Part shown: positions 26,523 through 35,832 of the stretch, piece by piece | Layout: each line of letters starts with the position of its first letter | How positions within the stretch are numbered: the stretch's first letter is position 1 | DNA from: Chryseobacterium sediminis | Lineage (GTDB): Bacteria; Bacteroidota; Bacteroidia; Flavobacteriales; Weeksellaceae | Assembly (NCBI RefSeq): GCF_008386505.1 | Contig: NZ_VUNZ01000001.1 | Location: forward strand, 2,597,937-2,661,936 | Direction of reading: 5' to 3' | DNA length: 64,000 nucleotides | Notes under the pieces: model-generated | Told to the model about the DNA's origin: nothing | Databases searched by the model: none | Seen by the model: only the letters and a program-made list of their open reading frames with translations | Translations under genes and position numbers: made by a program

Positions 26523-26530
26523 TACCTTTG
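26523..26530 (+). promoter_or_regulatory. -7 promoter box of the DUF4407 gene
   Basis: TACCTTTG. Its final TTG is in frame with the gene and could be mistaken for a start; the ATG is at 26546. Confidence 0.65.
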
Positions 26531-26545
26531 TATAAATTTTCAGTT

Positions 26546-27616
26546 ATGAAAACAAACCAACAAACTATAAATCAAGGGACTCATAAAATAAACTGGTTCC
26601 AAAAATTTCTGATGGTATGTTCCGGCGGGAACATCCATATCTTAAGAAAGACTCCGAGTGAATGGAATAAATTTTCCGGCATTGGAGGGATTGTACTTTT
26701 CACTGCTGTATTTGCCACTTTGTCTGCAGGCTATGCTATGTATACGGTTTTTGACAACATTTGGGCAGCTATAGGATTTGGAATTCTCTGGGGGCTCATG
26801 ATTTTTAATCTTGACCGTTATATTGTTTCTTCCATTAAAAAAACAGGAACATGGTGGAATCAGATTCTGATGGCTATTCCCCGTCTTATCCTTGCTACGT
26901 TTTTAGGGATTATTATTTCTAAACCATTAGAGCTTAAAATTTTTGAGAAAGAGGTAAACAAACAGTTGAATACCATCATTCAAAGGAATAAAAAACAGCT
27001 TCAGGGTGAAATGAACGGAAGGATTCTTCAGCAGAGCGGGCCTTTTGAAACCGAGAAACAGCAAATTTCAGAGAAAATAGCACAGTATCAGAAATCCTAT
27101 GATTCTGCTTCAGTAGAACTTGAAAAAGAAATTCTGGGAAAACAATCGGGTTTAACAAGTGGAAAAGAAGGTTACGGACCGAATGCTAAACGTAAACAGG
27201 AATTAAAGGAACAGCGCAGACAGGATCTTGAGAACTATCAAAAACAAGCTGCTCCCAGACTTGAATATCTGGATAAAGAAATATCCAAGGTATATACGAA
27301 TCTGGAAACTGAAAGAAAATCTACTGAGACCTTTGAGGATAAATTCAATGGGTTTGCAGCCAGGCTTCAGGCATTGGATGAATTGGGTAAGAATTCGGCT
27401 ATTATAGGACTGGCAGCAGCCTTTATTATGGGATTGTTTATCTGTCTTGAGATCTCTCCGGTTCTGGTAAAGCTAATTTCTCATATAGGACCTTACGACT
27501 ATCTTTTAGAAAAAACAGAAAATGATTTCAGATTGTATTCCAAAGAGAAAATTGAAAAAGGAAATGCTCTGACAGATTTCAGGATTGAGGATTTTAAGGA
27601 TAATCTGAAGAATTAA
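26546..27616 (+). CDS. DUF4407 membrane protein with central coiled coil
   Basis: 356 residues. N-terminal soluble part INWFQKFLMVCSGGN (about 14-28), then two close transmembrane segments (about 45-65 and 70-90), NLDRYIVSS, a third segment (about 113-130), a charged coiled-coil region rich in Gln, Lys and Glu (about 140-280), and a fourth segment (about 290-310, GLAAAFIMGLFICLEISPVL). This topology is the DUF4407 family. Role unknown. It is monocistronic, with its promoter box directly upstream and a terminator downstream. Confidence 0.85.
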   Translation: MKTNQQTINQGTHKINWFQKFLMVCSGGNIHILRKTPSEWNKFSGIGGIVLFTAVFATLSAGYAMYTVFDNIWAAIGFGILWGLMIFNLDRYIVSSIKKTGTWWNQILMAIPRLILATFLGIIISKPLELKIFEKEVNKQLNTIIQRNKKQLQGEMNGRILQQSGPFETEKQQISEKIAQYQKSYDSASVELEKEILGKQSGLTSGKEGYGPNAKRKQELKEQRRQDLENYQKQAAPRLEYLDKEISKVYTNLETERKSTETFEDKFNGFAARLQALDELGKNSAIIGLAAAFIMGLFICLEISPVLVKLISHIGPYDYLLEKTENDFRLYSKEKIEKGNALTDFRIEDFKDNLKN

Positions 27617-27697
27617 TTATTATGTTTATTGACAATCGAGCAATTTAAACATTAGAGAAAAAATCTATAAAAAATTAATATTTAATTAATAAAATCT

Positions 27698-27727
27698 ACC
27701 TTTCATTAAATTAATGAAAGGTTTTTG
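27698..27727 (+). terminator. terminator after the DUF4407 gene
   Basis: 11-base-pair stem ACCTTTCATTA (27698-27708) with TAATGAAAGGT (27712-27722), followed by Ts. Confidence 0.8.
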
Positions 27728-27788
27728 TTTTTATTGTTATTATATATGGAATATTTTCTAATTTTATATTACTTAAAACCTTGTCATC

Positions 27789-28382
27789 ATGAAAAATTTA
27801 TTTCTTGCATGTACACTGCTGATTTGCGGTGTATTTGCCCCTGCCCTAAAAGCACAGGCATCAGAACCATTTTTAGGACAAATAGCTTTTGTACCTTATA
27901 ATTTTGCACCAAAATACTGGGCAGAATGTAATGGGCAGATCCTGCCTATCGCTCAAAATCAAGCACTGTTTTCATTATTAGGCACTACTTATGGAGGGAA
28001 TGGAACCACCACATTTGCTTTACCAGATATGAGGGGAAGAGTACTTGTTCATAACGGACAGGCTCCGGGGGGACCTACTACGTATAGCATGGGAGAAACC
28101 GGAGGATCCGAAAGTGTAACATTACTGATAACACAAATGCCAGCTCACAATCATACTGTAAATGCCGTAACGGCGGAAGGAAATCAAAGCACTCCAACAA
28201 ATAATTTACCTGCTGACACAAAAGGTCTTGATAAAGAATATTCTGATACAGGAGCTAACACTACAATGAAAAGCACAATGGTAGGAAATACAGGGGGAAA
28301 CCAGCCTCATGAAAACAGACCCCCTTTTATTACCTTGAAATGTATTATTGCATTGGCCGGAGTTTTCCCATCACAAAATTAA
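27789..28382 (+). CDS. exported phage tail-collar (microcystin-dependent-like) protein
   Basis: 197 residues with a Sec signal peptide (1-23, ending KAQA). The mature N-terminus carries the tail-collar domain: FLGQIAFVPYNFAPKYWAECNGQILPIAQNQALFSLLGTTYGGNG, then FALPDMRGRV. The C-terminal half contains the usual GGSESVTLLITQMPAHNHTV and ENRPPFITLKCIIAL. Tail-collar proteins of the MdpB type occur outside phages in Bacteroidota; there are no other phage genes here. A signal peptide on this domain is notable. It is followed after five bases by a T9SS cargo gene, so the pair is probably one operon. Confidence 0.88.
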   Translation: MKNLFLACTLLICGVFAPALKAQASEPFLGQIAFVPYNFAPKYWAECNGQILPIAQNQALFSLLGTTYGGNGTTTFALPDMRGRVLVHNGQAPGGPTTYSMGETGGSESVTLLITQMPAHNHTVNAVTAEGNQSTPTNNLPADTKGLDKEYSDTGANTTMKSTMVGNTGGNQPHENRPPFITLKCIIALAGVFPSQN

Positions 28383-28387
28383 CAGCT

Positions 28388-29071
28388 ATGAAAATTCTTT
28401 ACTTATTATGTCTGCTAGCCGGAAGCTCAGCTTTTGCACAGACTATAACTTTTAAAGGATGCATTAATCTGTTTGATGATCAAACTTTTATTTTTAATAA
28501 AACAGGAGTTGACACAAATAACAAAAGCATCTATGTAACGACTCCTGTGGACGGAGAGCCTTGCAGTGGCCTGGGGACCTGCGAATTTAAAATACAATGG
28601 AACAATACTCTTACAAGATGGGAGTTTATTGCCGATGAGGGATATGGTACATTTACAAATCCAAAACTCGTTTATTACAATTCTACAGGAAATAATACAG
28701 TCTCTTTTCCTCCCGGCAACAGCATAGGAACCTGGGTTGAAAATACAGCATTTACAACAGGGCTGTGTAATGGAAATCTTACTGCAGCAAATTCTACCAT
28801 GACGGGCGATGTACAGACCACAACATTGGGAACTTCGGATCTTTCTAAAAATAAAATCCGGATCTTCCCTAATCCTGTAACGGACTTCATTCGTATTTCC
28901 GGTATTGATAATGGGTTGTCTATCCAAATTTACAATATTGACGGACGACTTGTAAAATCTGAAATGTTTGATTCAAAAATTGATGTCTCACAACTTATTC
29001 CAGGTGGTTATATACTAAAAATAAATACCCGGGATTTTCAAACTCATCAATTTAAATTCGTGAAAAAATAA
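28388..29071 (+). CDS. T9SS type A sorting domain protein
   Basis: 227 residues from the ATG at 28388; an upstream in-frame ATG at 28340 lies inside the collar gene and lacks a signal peptide. Signal peptide 1-19 (SAFAQ). Residues about 20-140 are an unrecognised beta-rich domain with paired cysteines (GCINLF, PCSGLGTCEF, GLCNGN). The C-terminal ~75 residues are a type A sorting domain (IRIFPNPVTDFIRISG, YNIDGRLVKS, PGGYILKI, FKFVKK). Probably co-expressed with the exported collar protein and placed on the surface through T9SS. Confidence 0.85.
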   Translation: MKILYLLCLLAGSSAFAQTITFKGCINLFDDQTFIFNKTGVDTNNKSIYVTTPVDGEPCSGLGTCEFKIQWNNTLTRWEFIADEGYGTFTNPKLVYYNSTGNNTVSFPPGNSIGTWVENTAFTTGLCNGNLTAANSTMTGDVQTTTLGTSDLSKNKIRIFPNPVTDFIRISGIDNGLSIQIYNIDGRLVKSEMFDSKIDVSQLIPGGYILKINTRDFQTHQFKFVKK

Positions 29072-29098
29072 ATTATTATTTATAAGAACAAATCTTTG

Positions 29099-29131
29099 AA
29101 GCTTTCGGAATTTCCGGAAGCTTTATTTTTT
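29099..29131 (+). terminator. terminator after the collar/T9SS pair
   Basis: AAGCTTTCGG (from 29099) pairs with CCGGAAGCTT (to 29123) with one wobble, followed by a T-run. Confidence 0.7.
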
Positions 29132-29165
29132 TATGCTAAGGAATATTTTTTGCATAAATGGTAAT

Positions 29166-29363
29166 ATGCCTTCAAGTGTTGTACATCATTTCATCTATTT
29201 TCCGAATACTGAAATATTGAGAATCATATATCAGTCAGGATCAGTTTATGATTATCTTAAAGTACCCTCTGATATCATAGAGAAGTTTGGAAAGGCAAAA
29301 TCTAAAGGACAATTCCTGAACAAAGTCATTAAGCCCAGATTTAAATATATTAGAATTGAATAA
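29166..29363 (+). CDS. KTSC domain protein
   Basis: 65-residue single-domain protein matching the KTSC family: MPSSVVHHFIYF, LRIIYQSGSVYDYLKVP, then SKGQFLNKVIKPRFKYIRI. The ATG at 29166 gives the exact family start (MPSSV), whereas the in-frame ATG at 29133 would add residues overlapping a TA-TTTG-like promoter segment. KTSC (Lys-tRNA synthetase C-terminal-like) domains are small and of unknown role. It converges with the M43 protease gene. Confidence 0.85.
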   Translation: MPSSVVHHFIYFPNTEILRIIYQSGSVYDYLKVPSDIIEKFGKAKSKGQFLNKVIKPRFKYIRIE

Positions 29364-29364
29364 A

Positions 29365-29392
29365 AAATGCCCCCATTGAAATGGAGGCATTT
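29365..29392. terminator. shared terminator of convergent genes
   Basis: AAATGCCCCCAT (29365-29376) pairs with ATGGAGGCATTT (29381-29392) with one mismatch, flanked by an A-run and a T-rich tail. Confidence 0.75.
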
Positions 29393-29415
29393 ATATTATT
29401 TAAGCTTTGATCAAT

Positions 29416-31281
29416 TTATTTGATGATCAATTTTGAAGTTTTAGAATCTTTTCCGTTAGAAATCTGAATCATATATACTCCTTTTTCTAACTGCTGATCT
29501 ACTTTGAAAATACCATTTCCTTCTTCAGTTGCAGACGGGCTTGCTACCAGTCTTCCTGACATATCAGAAATAGAAACTTTCAGGTTTTTACCATTTTTAG
29601 CTTTAATGAAGATTTTATCTCCTGTTGCCACTGGATTAGGATAAACTGTTAAATCATTATTATCAGCTTTTACTTCGTTTGTTCCTAAGTTCGTAACAAA
29701 TTTCACGGTATAGTCTTCAACCTGTCCGTACATTAATTGTCCACAAGGAGTCATGTTAGGATTCTCATCATCTACAAGAACTCTCATTCTTAATGGTGTA
29801 TTCAACACTACTGAAGCAGGAGCTGTAATCGTAGTGCTGTAAGTACCTATTTCCGTAACTGGATCAGCTATAATATTGTCAGCAGAAGCTACAAGTTCAG
29901 AAGCTTCAAACGTTCCATTATTATTATAGTCAAGCCAAACTCTTAGATCATTATTTGAAGCTGATACATTTACCTGAAGGTTATGTGTTCCCGTTGCTGA
30001 AAGTTCTGTTCCTGTAGCTTTCAGGCAGCTTGCAACTGTATAGTCTTCATAAAAGTTAGTATTATTCTGCCAATATCCTGTAGTTGCATTATTAATACTT
30101 CCAAGCTTTACAAGAGTTGGTCCTACAAAATAATTATCTGGTGTAGTAATACCTGCAGGATTACATGTTGCAGCAATAGGTGTTCCAATCGCAGCAGCTG
30201 CAGAAGGTGCTGTTGCTCCTAATGAAGTACTTAGAGATCCTCTCATTAAAAAGAAATAAAGAGCAGCTCTGTCATGTTGTCCATTTGTAAATTTAAATGC
30301 TATAGGATTGGTATAGTTCATCATGTTATACTGTACTCCCTGATAGTTTGCTCCTGTACAATAATTCATATCGTTGTTAGTAGGAGCAGGGTCATTCAGT
30401 AAACTTCTTGATCTTTCTGTATCACATACCTGGTCATCATCTGTAGCACAGTTATTAGTAGTTGCCGGGCAGTAAGTAACAGAAGTAGTCCCCTGTGGCG
30501 GCTGAGCGTTAGCATTACCAAATGTATGAAGTAATCCCATACTGTGTCCGAATTCGTGCGCCAAAGTAATATCATCCTGTAAAGTAACCACGAAAGATTT
30601 CATGAAGGATTCGTAATTAGCATCAGCATTTTGAGGAAGTCCTGCCCAACCCATGATACCGTATGTTCCACCACCATCTACTTTATTCATAATATAGATA
30701 TTAAAATAAGAAGCTTCCGGCCAGTGTGGAGCAATAGTCTTTACCTGCGCTGTAGTAACGCCGTCAGTACCGCTACGTTTTACTCCATAAGTATCATATC
30801 CGGCAAGAGCGCCTCCGTTATATCGAATAATCCCTGTTGTGGCATTACAGTTAGGATCTCTTTTAGCCAACACCAATTTAATCGGCATTGTAGCAGCATT
30901 ACCAAAATCTGCAGGAATTCCCTGAGCCCACTGATAAGTACCTGCGTACATTTGATTACAATGATCCAACCACGCCTGAATTTGTGCATCACTCTTATTG
31001 TAAGTTGTACCAATAGCAGCTCCTGTAGGTGCAATTACGTGTACTACAACAGGAATTTCATAAACTCCATTTACAATTTTGTATGCACTTCCATTCTTAG
31101 CAGCAGTACTTTGATCACCGCTAATAATTTTGTTACGGATATTGCGAACCATTTCATCAATTTCCGCATTCTGTCTTTGGTGTACTCTCTGTTCATTATC
31201 AAAGTCACACCAATCTTTTTTTTGCTGTGCTGATATTGAAAGGGATAGTAACATTGCCCCACAAAGGATAGTTTTCTTCAT
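29416..31281 (-). CDS. M43 (cytophagalysin-type) metalloprotease with GEVED and T9SS type A domains
   Basis: 621-residue secreted protease. Signal peptide 1-19 (ISAQ). The pro/catalytic region contains YEIPVVVHVI, then the metzincin zinc site HEFGHSMGLLH (His242, His246, His252) and a Met-turn at NMMNYTNP. A GEVED beta-sandwich domain lies at about 405-530 (WLDYNNNGTFEASE, YGQVEDYTVKF), and a type A T9SS sorting domain ends the protein (LTVYPNPVATGDKIFIKA, KGVYMIQISNG). Extracellular protein degradation is the likely role. Its own promoter lies in the AT-rich region upstream. Confidence 0.93.
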   Translation of the reverse strand: MKKTILCGAMLLSLSISAQQKKDWCDFDNEQRVHQRQNAEIDEMVRNIRNKIISGDQSTAAKNGSAYKIVNGVYEIPVVVHVIAPTGAAIGTTYNKSDAQIQAWLDHCNQMYAGTYQWAQGIPADFGNAATMPIKLVLAKRDPNCNATTGIIRYNGGALAGYDTYGVKRSGTDGVTTAQVKTIAPHWPEASYFNIYIMNKVDGGGTYGIMGWAGLPQNADANYESFMKSFVVTLQDDITLAHEFGHSMGLLHTFGNANAQPPQGTTSVTYCPATTNNCATDDDQVCDTERSRSLLNDPAPTNNDMNYCTGANYQGVQYNMMNYTNPIAFKFTNGQHDRAALYFFLMRGSLSTSLGATAPSAAAAIGTPIAATCNPAGITTPDNYFVGPTLVKLGSINNATTGYWQNNTNFYEDYTVASCLKATGTELSATGTHNLQVNVSASNNDLRVWLDYNNNGTFEASELVASADNIIADPVTEIGTYSTTITAPASVVLNTPLRMRVLVDDENPNMTPCGQLMYGQVEDYTVKFVTNLGTNEVKADNNDLTVYPNPVATGDKIFIKAKNGKNLKVSISDMSGRLVASPSATEEGNGIFKVDQQLEKGVYMIQISNGKDSKTSKLIIK

Positions 31282-31578
31282 TACAATATTTTAAAAAATT
31301 AATAGATTGCAAATTTACAATTTCAAGCATCAATCAATAGCATTTGTTATTAATAATCAGCACAAAATTTAAAATTTTATTACAGTTAGTAGAAAAAAAC
31401 TCATTATTGTTACATTTCCAAACCAAAATAAAATTAATACCACTTCAAACTACTATTAATTTAATTAAACTATTCTTAAAAAAACACACAAAATAAAGAA
31501 AAATAAATAATTCAAAAACCCAAACAAACAAAAACAAACAACTATTAATCAACAAGTTAACTCATAATTACAAAATAA
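31282..31578. other. non-coding AT-rich region between guaB and the M43 gene
   Basis: About 300 bases, very AT-rich, with an A/C-only patch near 31510-31550. No gene seen. It holds the M43 promoter at its left end and the guaB terminator at its right edge. Confidence 0.6.
31310..31317 (-). promoter_or_regulatory. -7 promoter box of the M43 protease gene
   Basis: TAAATTTG on the minus strand, 28 bases before the ATG, with a TTG (31335-31337) 17 bases upstream as a possible -33 element. Confidence 0.65.
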
Positions 31579-31605
31579 AAAAACCGCACTAATTGTGCGG
31601 TTTTT
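31579..31605 (-). terminator. guaB terminator
   Basis: AAAAACCGCAC (31579-31589) pairs perfectly with GTGCGGTTTTT (31595-31605), five-base loop. Confidence 0.9.
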
Positions 31606-31628
31606 AATATATAAATTCAATTATAATT

Positions 31629-33089
31629 TTATAAAGAATAATTCGGAGCTTCCTGTGTGATGATTACGTCATGCGGGTGAGATTCTTTCAATCCGCTTCC
31701 TGTAATCATTACCAGTTTGGAATCTTTTTGAAGTGTTTCAATATCTTTAGATCCACAGTATCCCATACCGGCTCTTAGACCTCCTGTTAACTGGAAAATT
31801 ACATCTTCCAATTTTCCTTTATGAGGAACTCTTCCTTCAATTCCTTCCGGAACGAATTTTTTAGCCTCACTTTGGAAATATCTTTCTTTACCTCCTCTCT
31901 TCATAGCAGAAAGACTTCCCATACCTTGGTAAGATTTGAATTTTCTTCCCTGGAAAATAATTTCTTCTCCCGGAGCTTCATCTGTACCAGCTAAAAGAGA
32001 ACCAAGCATTACTGCTCCTGCTCCGCTCGCTATCGCTTTAACGATATCTCCTGAAAGTTTAATTCCACCATCAGCAATTACTGTTACATTTTGTGACTTA
32101 GCATATTCGTAAACATTATAGATAGCAGATAACTGAGGAACTCCTACTCCTGCAACTACTCTTGTTGTACAGATAGAACCTGGGCCTACTCCTACTTTAA
32201 GCACGTTAGCTCCAGCTTCAATAAGGTCTTTAGCAGCTTCTGCAGTTACAATATTTCCACCTACAACATCAAGGTTCGGATATGCTTTTCTGATTTCTGA
32301 GATTTTGTCTAAAACTCCTTTAGAATGACCGTGAGCAGAATCAATTGCTACGATATCAACTCCTGCCTGTACCAAAGCCTCAATTCTCGCCAATGTATCT
32401 TCTCCTACTCCTACTCCTGCTCCTACGATCAGTCGACCGTTCTGATCTTTATTAGCGTTTGGATATTCCAATTGATTATCAATATCCTTGATCGTAATTA
32501 ACCCTACAAGTTTATTATCTTTATCTACAATCGGAAGTTTTTCAACTCTGTTCTTAAGAAGGATTTCTTTTGCCTTTTCAAGGTTGGTATCTTTGTCTGA
32601 AGTGATCAGATTTTCTTTGGTCATGATCTCTTCCACTTTCATATCAAGGTTTTCCTGATATTTTACATCTCTATTGGTAATAATTCCTATCAGAACATTA
32701 TCAGCATCTACTACCGGAAGACCTGAAATCTTATATCTTGACATAAGACTTTTCGCTTCTCCTAGGGTATGATCTTTTGATAAAGTTACAGGATCGGAGA
32801 TCATTCCGTTTTCGGAACGCTTCACACGGTTTACCTGAGCAGCCTGCTCAGCGATTGTCATGTTTTTGTGAATAAAACCTAATCCTCCCACTCTTGCCAA
32901 AGCAATAGCCAGATCAGCTTCAGTAACTGTGTCCATCGCAGCGGAAACTATCGGAACATTCAGCGTGATTTTGTCGGTAAGTCTTGATTTTAATGAAACC
33001 TGGTTAGGTAAAACTTCTGAATAAGAAGGGACTAGAAGAACGTCATCGAAAGTGATGGCTGTCTCTACAATTTTGTTATGAATAGACAT
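31629..33089 (-). CDS. guaB: inosine-5'-monophosphate dehydrogenase
   Basis: IMP dehydrogenase, which oxidises IMP to XMP with NAD, the committed step to GMP. 486 residues. The TIM barrel starts with [16 protein letters not shown] and is interrupted by two CBS domains (about 98-150 and 158-210). The catalytic Cys307 lies in [34 protein letters not shown] and the [10 protein letters not shown] flap follow. Own promoter and terminator. Confidence 0.97.
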   Translation of the reverse strand: MSIHNKIVETAITFDDVLLVPSYSEVLPNQVSLKSRLTDKITLNVPIVSAAMDTVTEADLAIALARVGGLGFIHKNMTIAEQAAQVNRVKRSENGMISDPVTLSKDHTLGEAKSLMSRYKISGLPVVDADNVLIGIITNRDVKYQENLDMKVEEIMTKENLITSDKDTNLEKAKEILLKNRVEKLPIVDKDNKLVGLITIKDIDNQLEYPNANKDQNGRLIVGAGVGVGEDTLARIEALVQAGVDIVAIDSAHGHSKGVLDKISEIRKAYPNLDVVGGNIVTAEAAKDLIEAGANVLKVGVGPGSICTTRVVAGVGVPQLSAIYNVYEYAKSQNVTVIADGGIKLSGDIVKAIASGAGAVMLGSLLAGTDEAPGEEIIFQGRKFKSYQGMGSLSAMKRGGKERYFQSEAKKFVPEGIEGRVPHKGKLEDVIFQLTGGLRAGMGYCGSKDIETLQKDSKLVMITGSGLKESHPHDVIITQEAPNYSL

Positions 33090-33103
33090 CTTTACTTTCT
33101 GTG

Positions 33104-33111
33104 CAAAATTA
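33104..33111 (-). promoter_or_regulatory. -7 promoter box of guaB
   Basis: TAATTTTG on the minus strand, 14 bases before the guaB ATG. Confidence 0.65.
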
Positions 33112-33181
33112 GGCTATTTTGGTGAGATATGAAAATCCTTTTTGATAGTTTAAATAAAATTTAATAATCAATAACTTAAAT

Positions 33182-33210
33182 CAAAAAACCGCTCTTTTGT
33201 CAGAACGGTT
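33182..33210 (-). terminator. terminator of the sigma factor/DUF4252 operon
   Basis: AACCG (33187-33191) pairs with CGGTT (33206-33210), with an inner TCT/AGA extension, followed on the minus strand by a T-run. Confidence 0.7.
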
Positions 33211-33278
33211 ACGGTACAAAATAATTGAATATGTAGAAACTACTTTTAGTTATGTGTTAAATAATCAATGTTAAAGGC

Positions 33279-33983
33279 CTATTTGACAGGATTTCCATTT
33301 TCATCCAAATTCTCAATATGGGTTTGATTATTTTTATCAACGTACAATTTTAATCTTACTTTGCCTTTGGTATCACGGATAAATATCCCTACATCACCAC
33401 TGGCTGTCTTACCGGCAAAAAACCGTTCATTGGTAAGCTTTCCTTCTTCCCGAAGTTTTGCATAGGCTTTTTTACTGGCTGCCGGATCATTTAATTTTTT
33501 CAAAGAATCTTCAAACTTTATAATATCTTCCAACGGGAAATCATCAGGACGATCCCAAAGCTTTAAGCCATAGACTCTCTTTTTATCTTTCCCGGATCCT
33601 TCAAAGTACTGAAGCTGCATGATCTGGTCTGTATTCCTCTGATCTACGGAATACACCATTCCAGACTCTTTGTCATTGCCATCATAAACAAGTCCCCCAC
33701 ATTCGTCACCCATGGAATTGAAGAAAATAAGTCCTGCTTCTCTTTCGCGCGGGTTCATTTCTTTGTGATTTACCAATCCGGGGTGCTGGCGTTCCTTATT
33801 ACTGATCACCATTTTTAACGTTCCGTCCTTCTCAACGATATTGATACGTTCTACATCTATTTCTTTAAAACGTTCGTTGGAAGATTGGTTTTTAAATGCG
33901 AGAAAGAAAAACATCGCACATAGTATGGTGAGTACAACGGCATAGATTTTAAGGATACGGACCTCTTTTATCAGTTTTTCCAT
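33279..33983 (-). CDS. membrane-anchored protein of unknown function
   Basis: 234 residues with one N-terminal transmembrane segment (about 11-30) and a long soluble, probably periplasmic, part: IDVERINIVEKDGTLKMVISN, AGLIFFNSMGDECGGLVYDG and VGIFIRDTKGKVRLKLYVD. The repeated pattern of short beta-strands ending in D/E-G-T turns recalls a small beta-sheet repeat fold, but I recognise no named family. Last gene of the five-gene ECF sigma operon, 32 bases after the DUF4252 lipoprotein gene. Confidence 0.7.
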   Translation of the reverse strand: MEKLIKEVRILKIYAVVLTILCAMFFFLAFKNQSSNERFKEIDVERINIVEKDGTLKMVISNKERQHPGLVNHKEMNPREREAGLIFFNSMGDECGGLVYDGNDKESGMVYSVDQRNTDQIMQLQYFEGSGKDKKRVYGLKLWDRPDDFPLEDIIKFEDSLKKLNDPAASKKAYAKLREEGKLTNERFFAGKTASGDVGIFIRDTKGKVRLKLYVDKNNQTHIENLDENGNPVK

Positions 33984-34015
33984 GCTTTGAAAGTTTTTGG
34001 GGATTACTGCCGGAA

Positions 34016-34519
34016 TTATTTAACGGAAACAGAATTAATCATTTTTGAGATATCATCAGGAGTAAAATTTCCTTTCACATCTACAAACACCATATCCTTA
34101 CTATTGGAACCTACAGTGATCAGCATATTTTTAATAGCATCACCGTCTTGTTTTACCCTTATATTGACATTATCGCCGTCATGCTTTATGGTTGCCCATT
34201 CTTCATAATGATTATCGTTCAGATATTGGGTATAGTCATTCAGCATTTCCTGACTTCCGTTTGTTACGGTAAGAACTTTTATTTTTGAAGCTTTCTTTAC
34301 GAGATTAACGGTTTCCTCACTTTCTCCTTCTTCTCTTAAAGCCTTTTTAATATATGATTTAGCAAGAGCCATGGGCACATTAATACTTGCAAACTGGACT
34401 CCTTTAAAATCATATTTTGAATTCTGAAAAAAGTCGATGTTCGGCTTTTCTGATACGATACACGACTGGAGCATACCTATTGTCAGAATAGTGAGGAAAA
34501 TGTTTTTAAGAGTCTTCAT
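34016..34519 (-). CDS. DUF4252 lipoprotein
   Basis: 167 residues. Signal peptide with lipobox MLQSC (Cys20). The rest fits DUF4252: ASKIKVLTVTNGSQEMLNDYTQYLNDNHYEEWATIKHDGDNVNIRVKQDGDAIKNMLITVGSNSKDMVFVDVKGNFTPDDISKM. This domain is nearly always encoded next to an ECF sigma factor in Bacteroidota. It shares the domain with the N-terminal half of the gene immediately upstream, 10 bases away. Function unknown; envelope sensing is an inference. Confidence 0.82.
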   Translation of the reverse strand: MKTLKNIFLTILTIGMLQSCIVSEKPNIDFFQNSKYDFKGVQFASINVPMALAKSYIKKALREEGESEETVNLVKKASKIKVLTVTNGSQEMLNDYTQYLNDNHYEEWATIKHDGDNVNIRVKQDGDAIKNMLITVGSNSKDMVFVDVKGNFTPDDISKMINSVSVK

Positions 34520-34529
34520 AGGTTAGTTT

Positions 34530-35816
34530 TTATTTGATTTGTCTGAAGCTTCCTCCTGAAACTTTATCAACTTTAGCATCCAGTTCAGGATTTCCTCTCA
34601 GTCTTACTGCGGCTCCTGAAGAAACACTTACTTTCAGTTTATCTGTAACCAGTAGCGAAAGACTTGCTCCTGAAGTAGATTCTACCACTGCTGAAGCGAT
34701 TTTAAGGTCATCTGCTTTACAAGATGCTCCACTGCTGATATCAATTACGGCAGAGGCAGCCTCTCCGGCTATACTCACGCTTGCACCACTGGAAGTATCC
34801 AATGCCAGCTTTGGTGTTTTAATATCAACATCCAGCACAGAACCAGAGCTTACTTCCACTGCTGCTGCATCTTTTACATTGAATGTTCCTTTAATAATAG
34901 AACCAGAGGCTGCATCAATTGCCAAGCTACTTTCTGTAACAGGATTCACTGCGGTGAAGACACTTCCTGATGATGTTTTTATAGCATTAATGCTGGGAGC
35001 GGAAACATTGACGTTAAGATTTTTAAATCTCAGGTTTCTAACCCCTTTATTGTCAACATATATCTTTAAAACTCCGTTTTCCACTTTTGTGATCACATAT
35101 TGAAGTTTATCTGCATCCGCAATAACTTTTACACTTCTTGTATTTTCCTGTTTATAGGTAACATTCACTCCTACGCTGGCATCTATTTTTGAGAATTCAC
35201 CTACATTTCTGTTATCTCCGTTAAGGTAAGATGATGTGTTACCTGAAGTAAGATCATTTCTCAAGGAAGATGTAACAGAAGAAGTAGTTGTTTCGCCGGA
35301 GTTAATAATCTTGTTAACATCAGATAATTTCATTTTCCCATTCAGGATAAAAATAATATTCTCTTCTTTGGAATCAACGTTGAAAACAAGATTCTCAAGA
35401 TAGTTATCTTTCTCATCTTCAGCCAGGAATTTCATAGAAGTTCCATCACTGCTCATAGACATCAGCTCGTTGAAGTTTAATGATTTTAAGGCATCATTTA
35501 TTCTCGCCGTTTTATCCTCGTTCATTTTTATATTGGCAAGATTCTCATCTTTTAAACGATCCGGAAAGGTAATTTTAGGAATAATTAAAATTTTAAGTCC
35601 ATCCACATCGTTAAGAATAGGTCTTATTTTTCCGACATAGGCATCATCCACATCAAGGGTATTCAATAGCTTGAACATCGGTTTTTTAATATTGATAGAT
35701 GTTACTCTTCCCTTTTTTTCAAAATCCTGAAAAAGCTTGTCTAATTTCTCAGTCTGTGCAGAATAAGTTGCAAAGCTGCTTAGCATTAAGGCTATTATAA
35801 AAAATATTTTTTTCAT
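34530..35816 (-). CDS. DUF4252-DUF2807 two-domain secreted protein
   Basis: 428 residues from the ATG at 35816, which gives a clean signal peptide (MKKIFFIIALMLSSFATYSA). The frame is open to an earlier ATG at 35858, but that would overlap the upstream gene. The N-terminal half (about 20-185) is a DUF4252-like domain (VDGLKILIIPKI, LNGKMKLSDVNKIIN). The C-terminal half (about 215-425) is a DUF2807/GIN auto-adhesin-like right-handed beta-helix with repeated SSGS/SSGA turns. Surface or periplasmic. Third gene of the ECF sigma operon, 16 bases after the anti-sigma-like gene. Confidence 0.8.
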   Translation of the reverse strand: MKKIFFIIALMLSSFATYSAQTEKLDKLFQDFEKKGRVTSINIKKPMFKLLNTLDVDDAYVGKIRPILNDVDGLKILIIPKITFPDRLKDENLANIKMNEDKTARINDALKSLNFNELMSMSSDGTSMKFLAEDEKDNYLENLVFNVDSKEENIIFILNGKMKLSDVNKIINSGETTTSSVTSSLRNDLTSGNTSSYLNGDNRNVGEFSKIDASVGVNVTYKQENTRSVKVIADADKLQYVITKVENGVLKIYVDNKGVRNLRFKNLNVNVSAPSINAIKTSSGSVFTAVNPVTESSLAIDAASGSIIKGTFNVKDAAAVEVSSGSVLDVDIKTPKLALDTSSGASVSIAGEAASAVIDISSGASCKADDLKIASAVVESTSGASLSLLVTDKLKVSVSSGAAVRLRGNPELDAKVDKVSGGSFRQIK

Positions 35817-35832
35817 GGGATTGTTCTGATTT

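Noticed and set aside
27789..29071. Prophage or tailocin remnant
   Set aside because: Only the collar domain is present, it carries a Sec signal peptide, and the neighbours are T9SS and housekeeping genes.
30631..31233. 200-codon plus-strand open frame opposite the M43 protease
   Set aside because: It lies wholly antisense to a protein with intact catalytic motifs, and its product is a Ser/Ile/Cys-rich string with no domain. It is a shadow of the coding strand.
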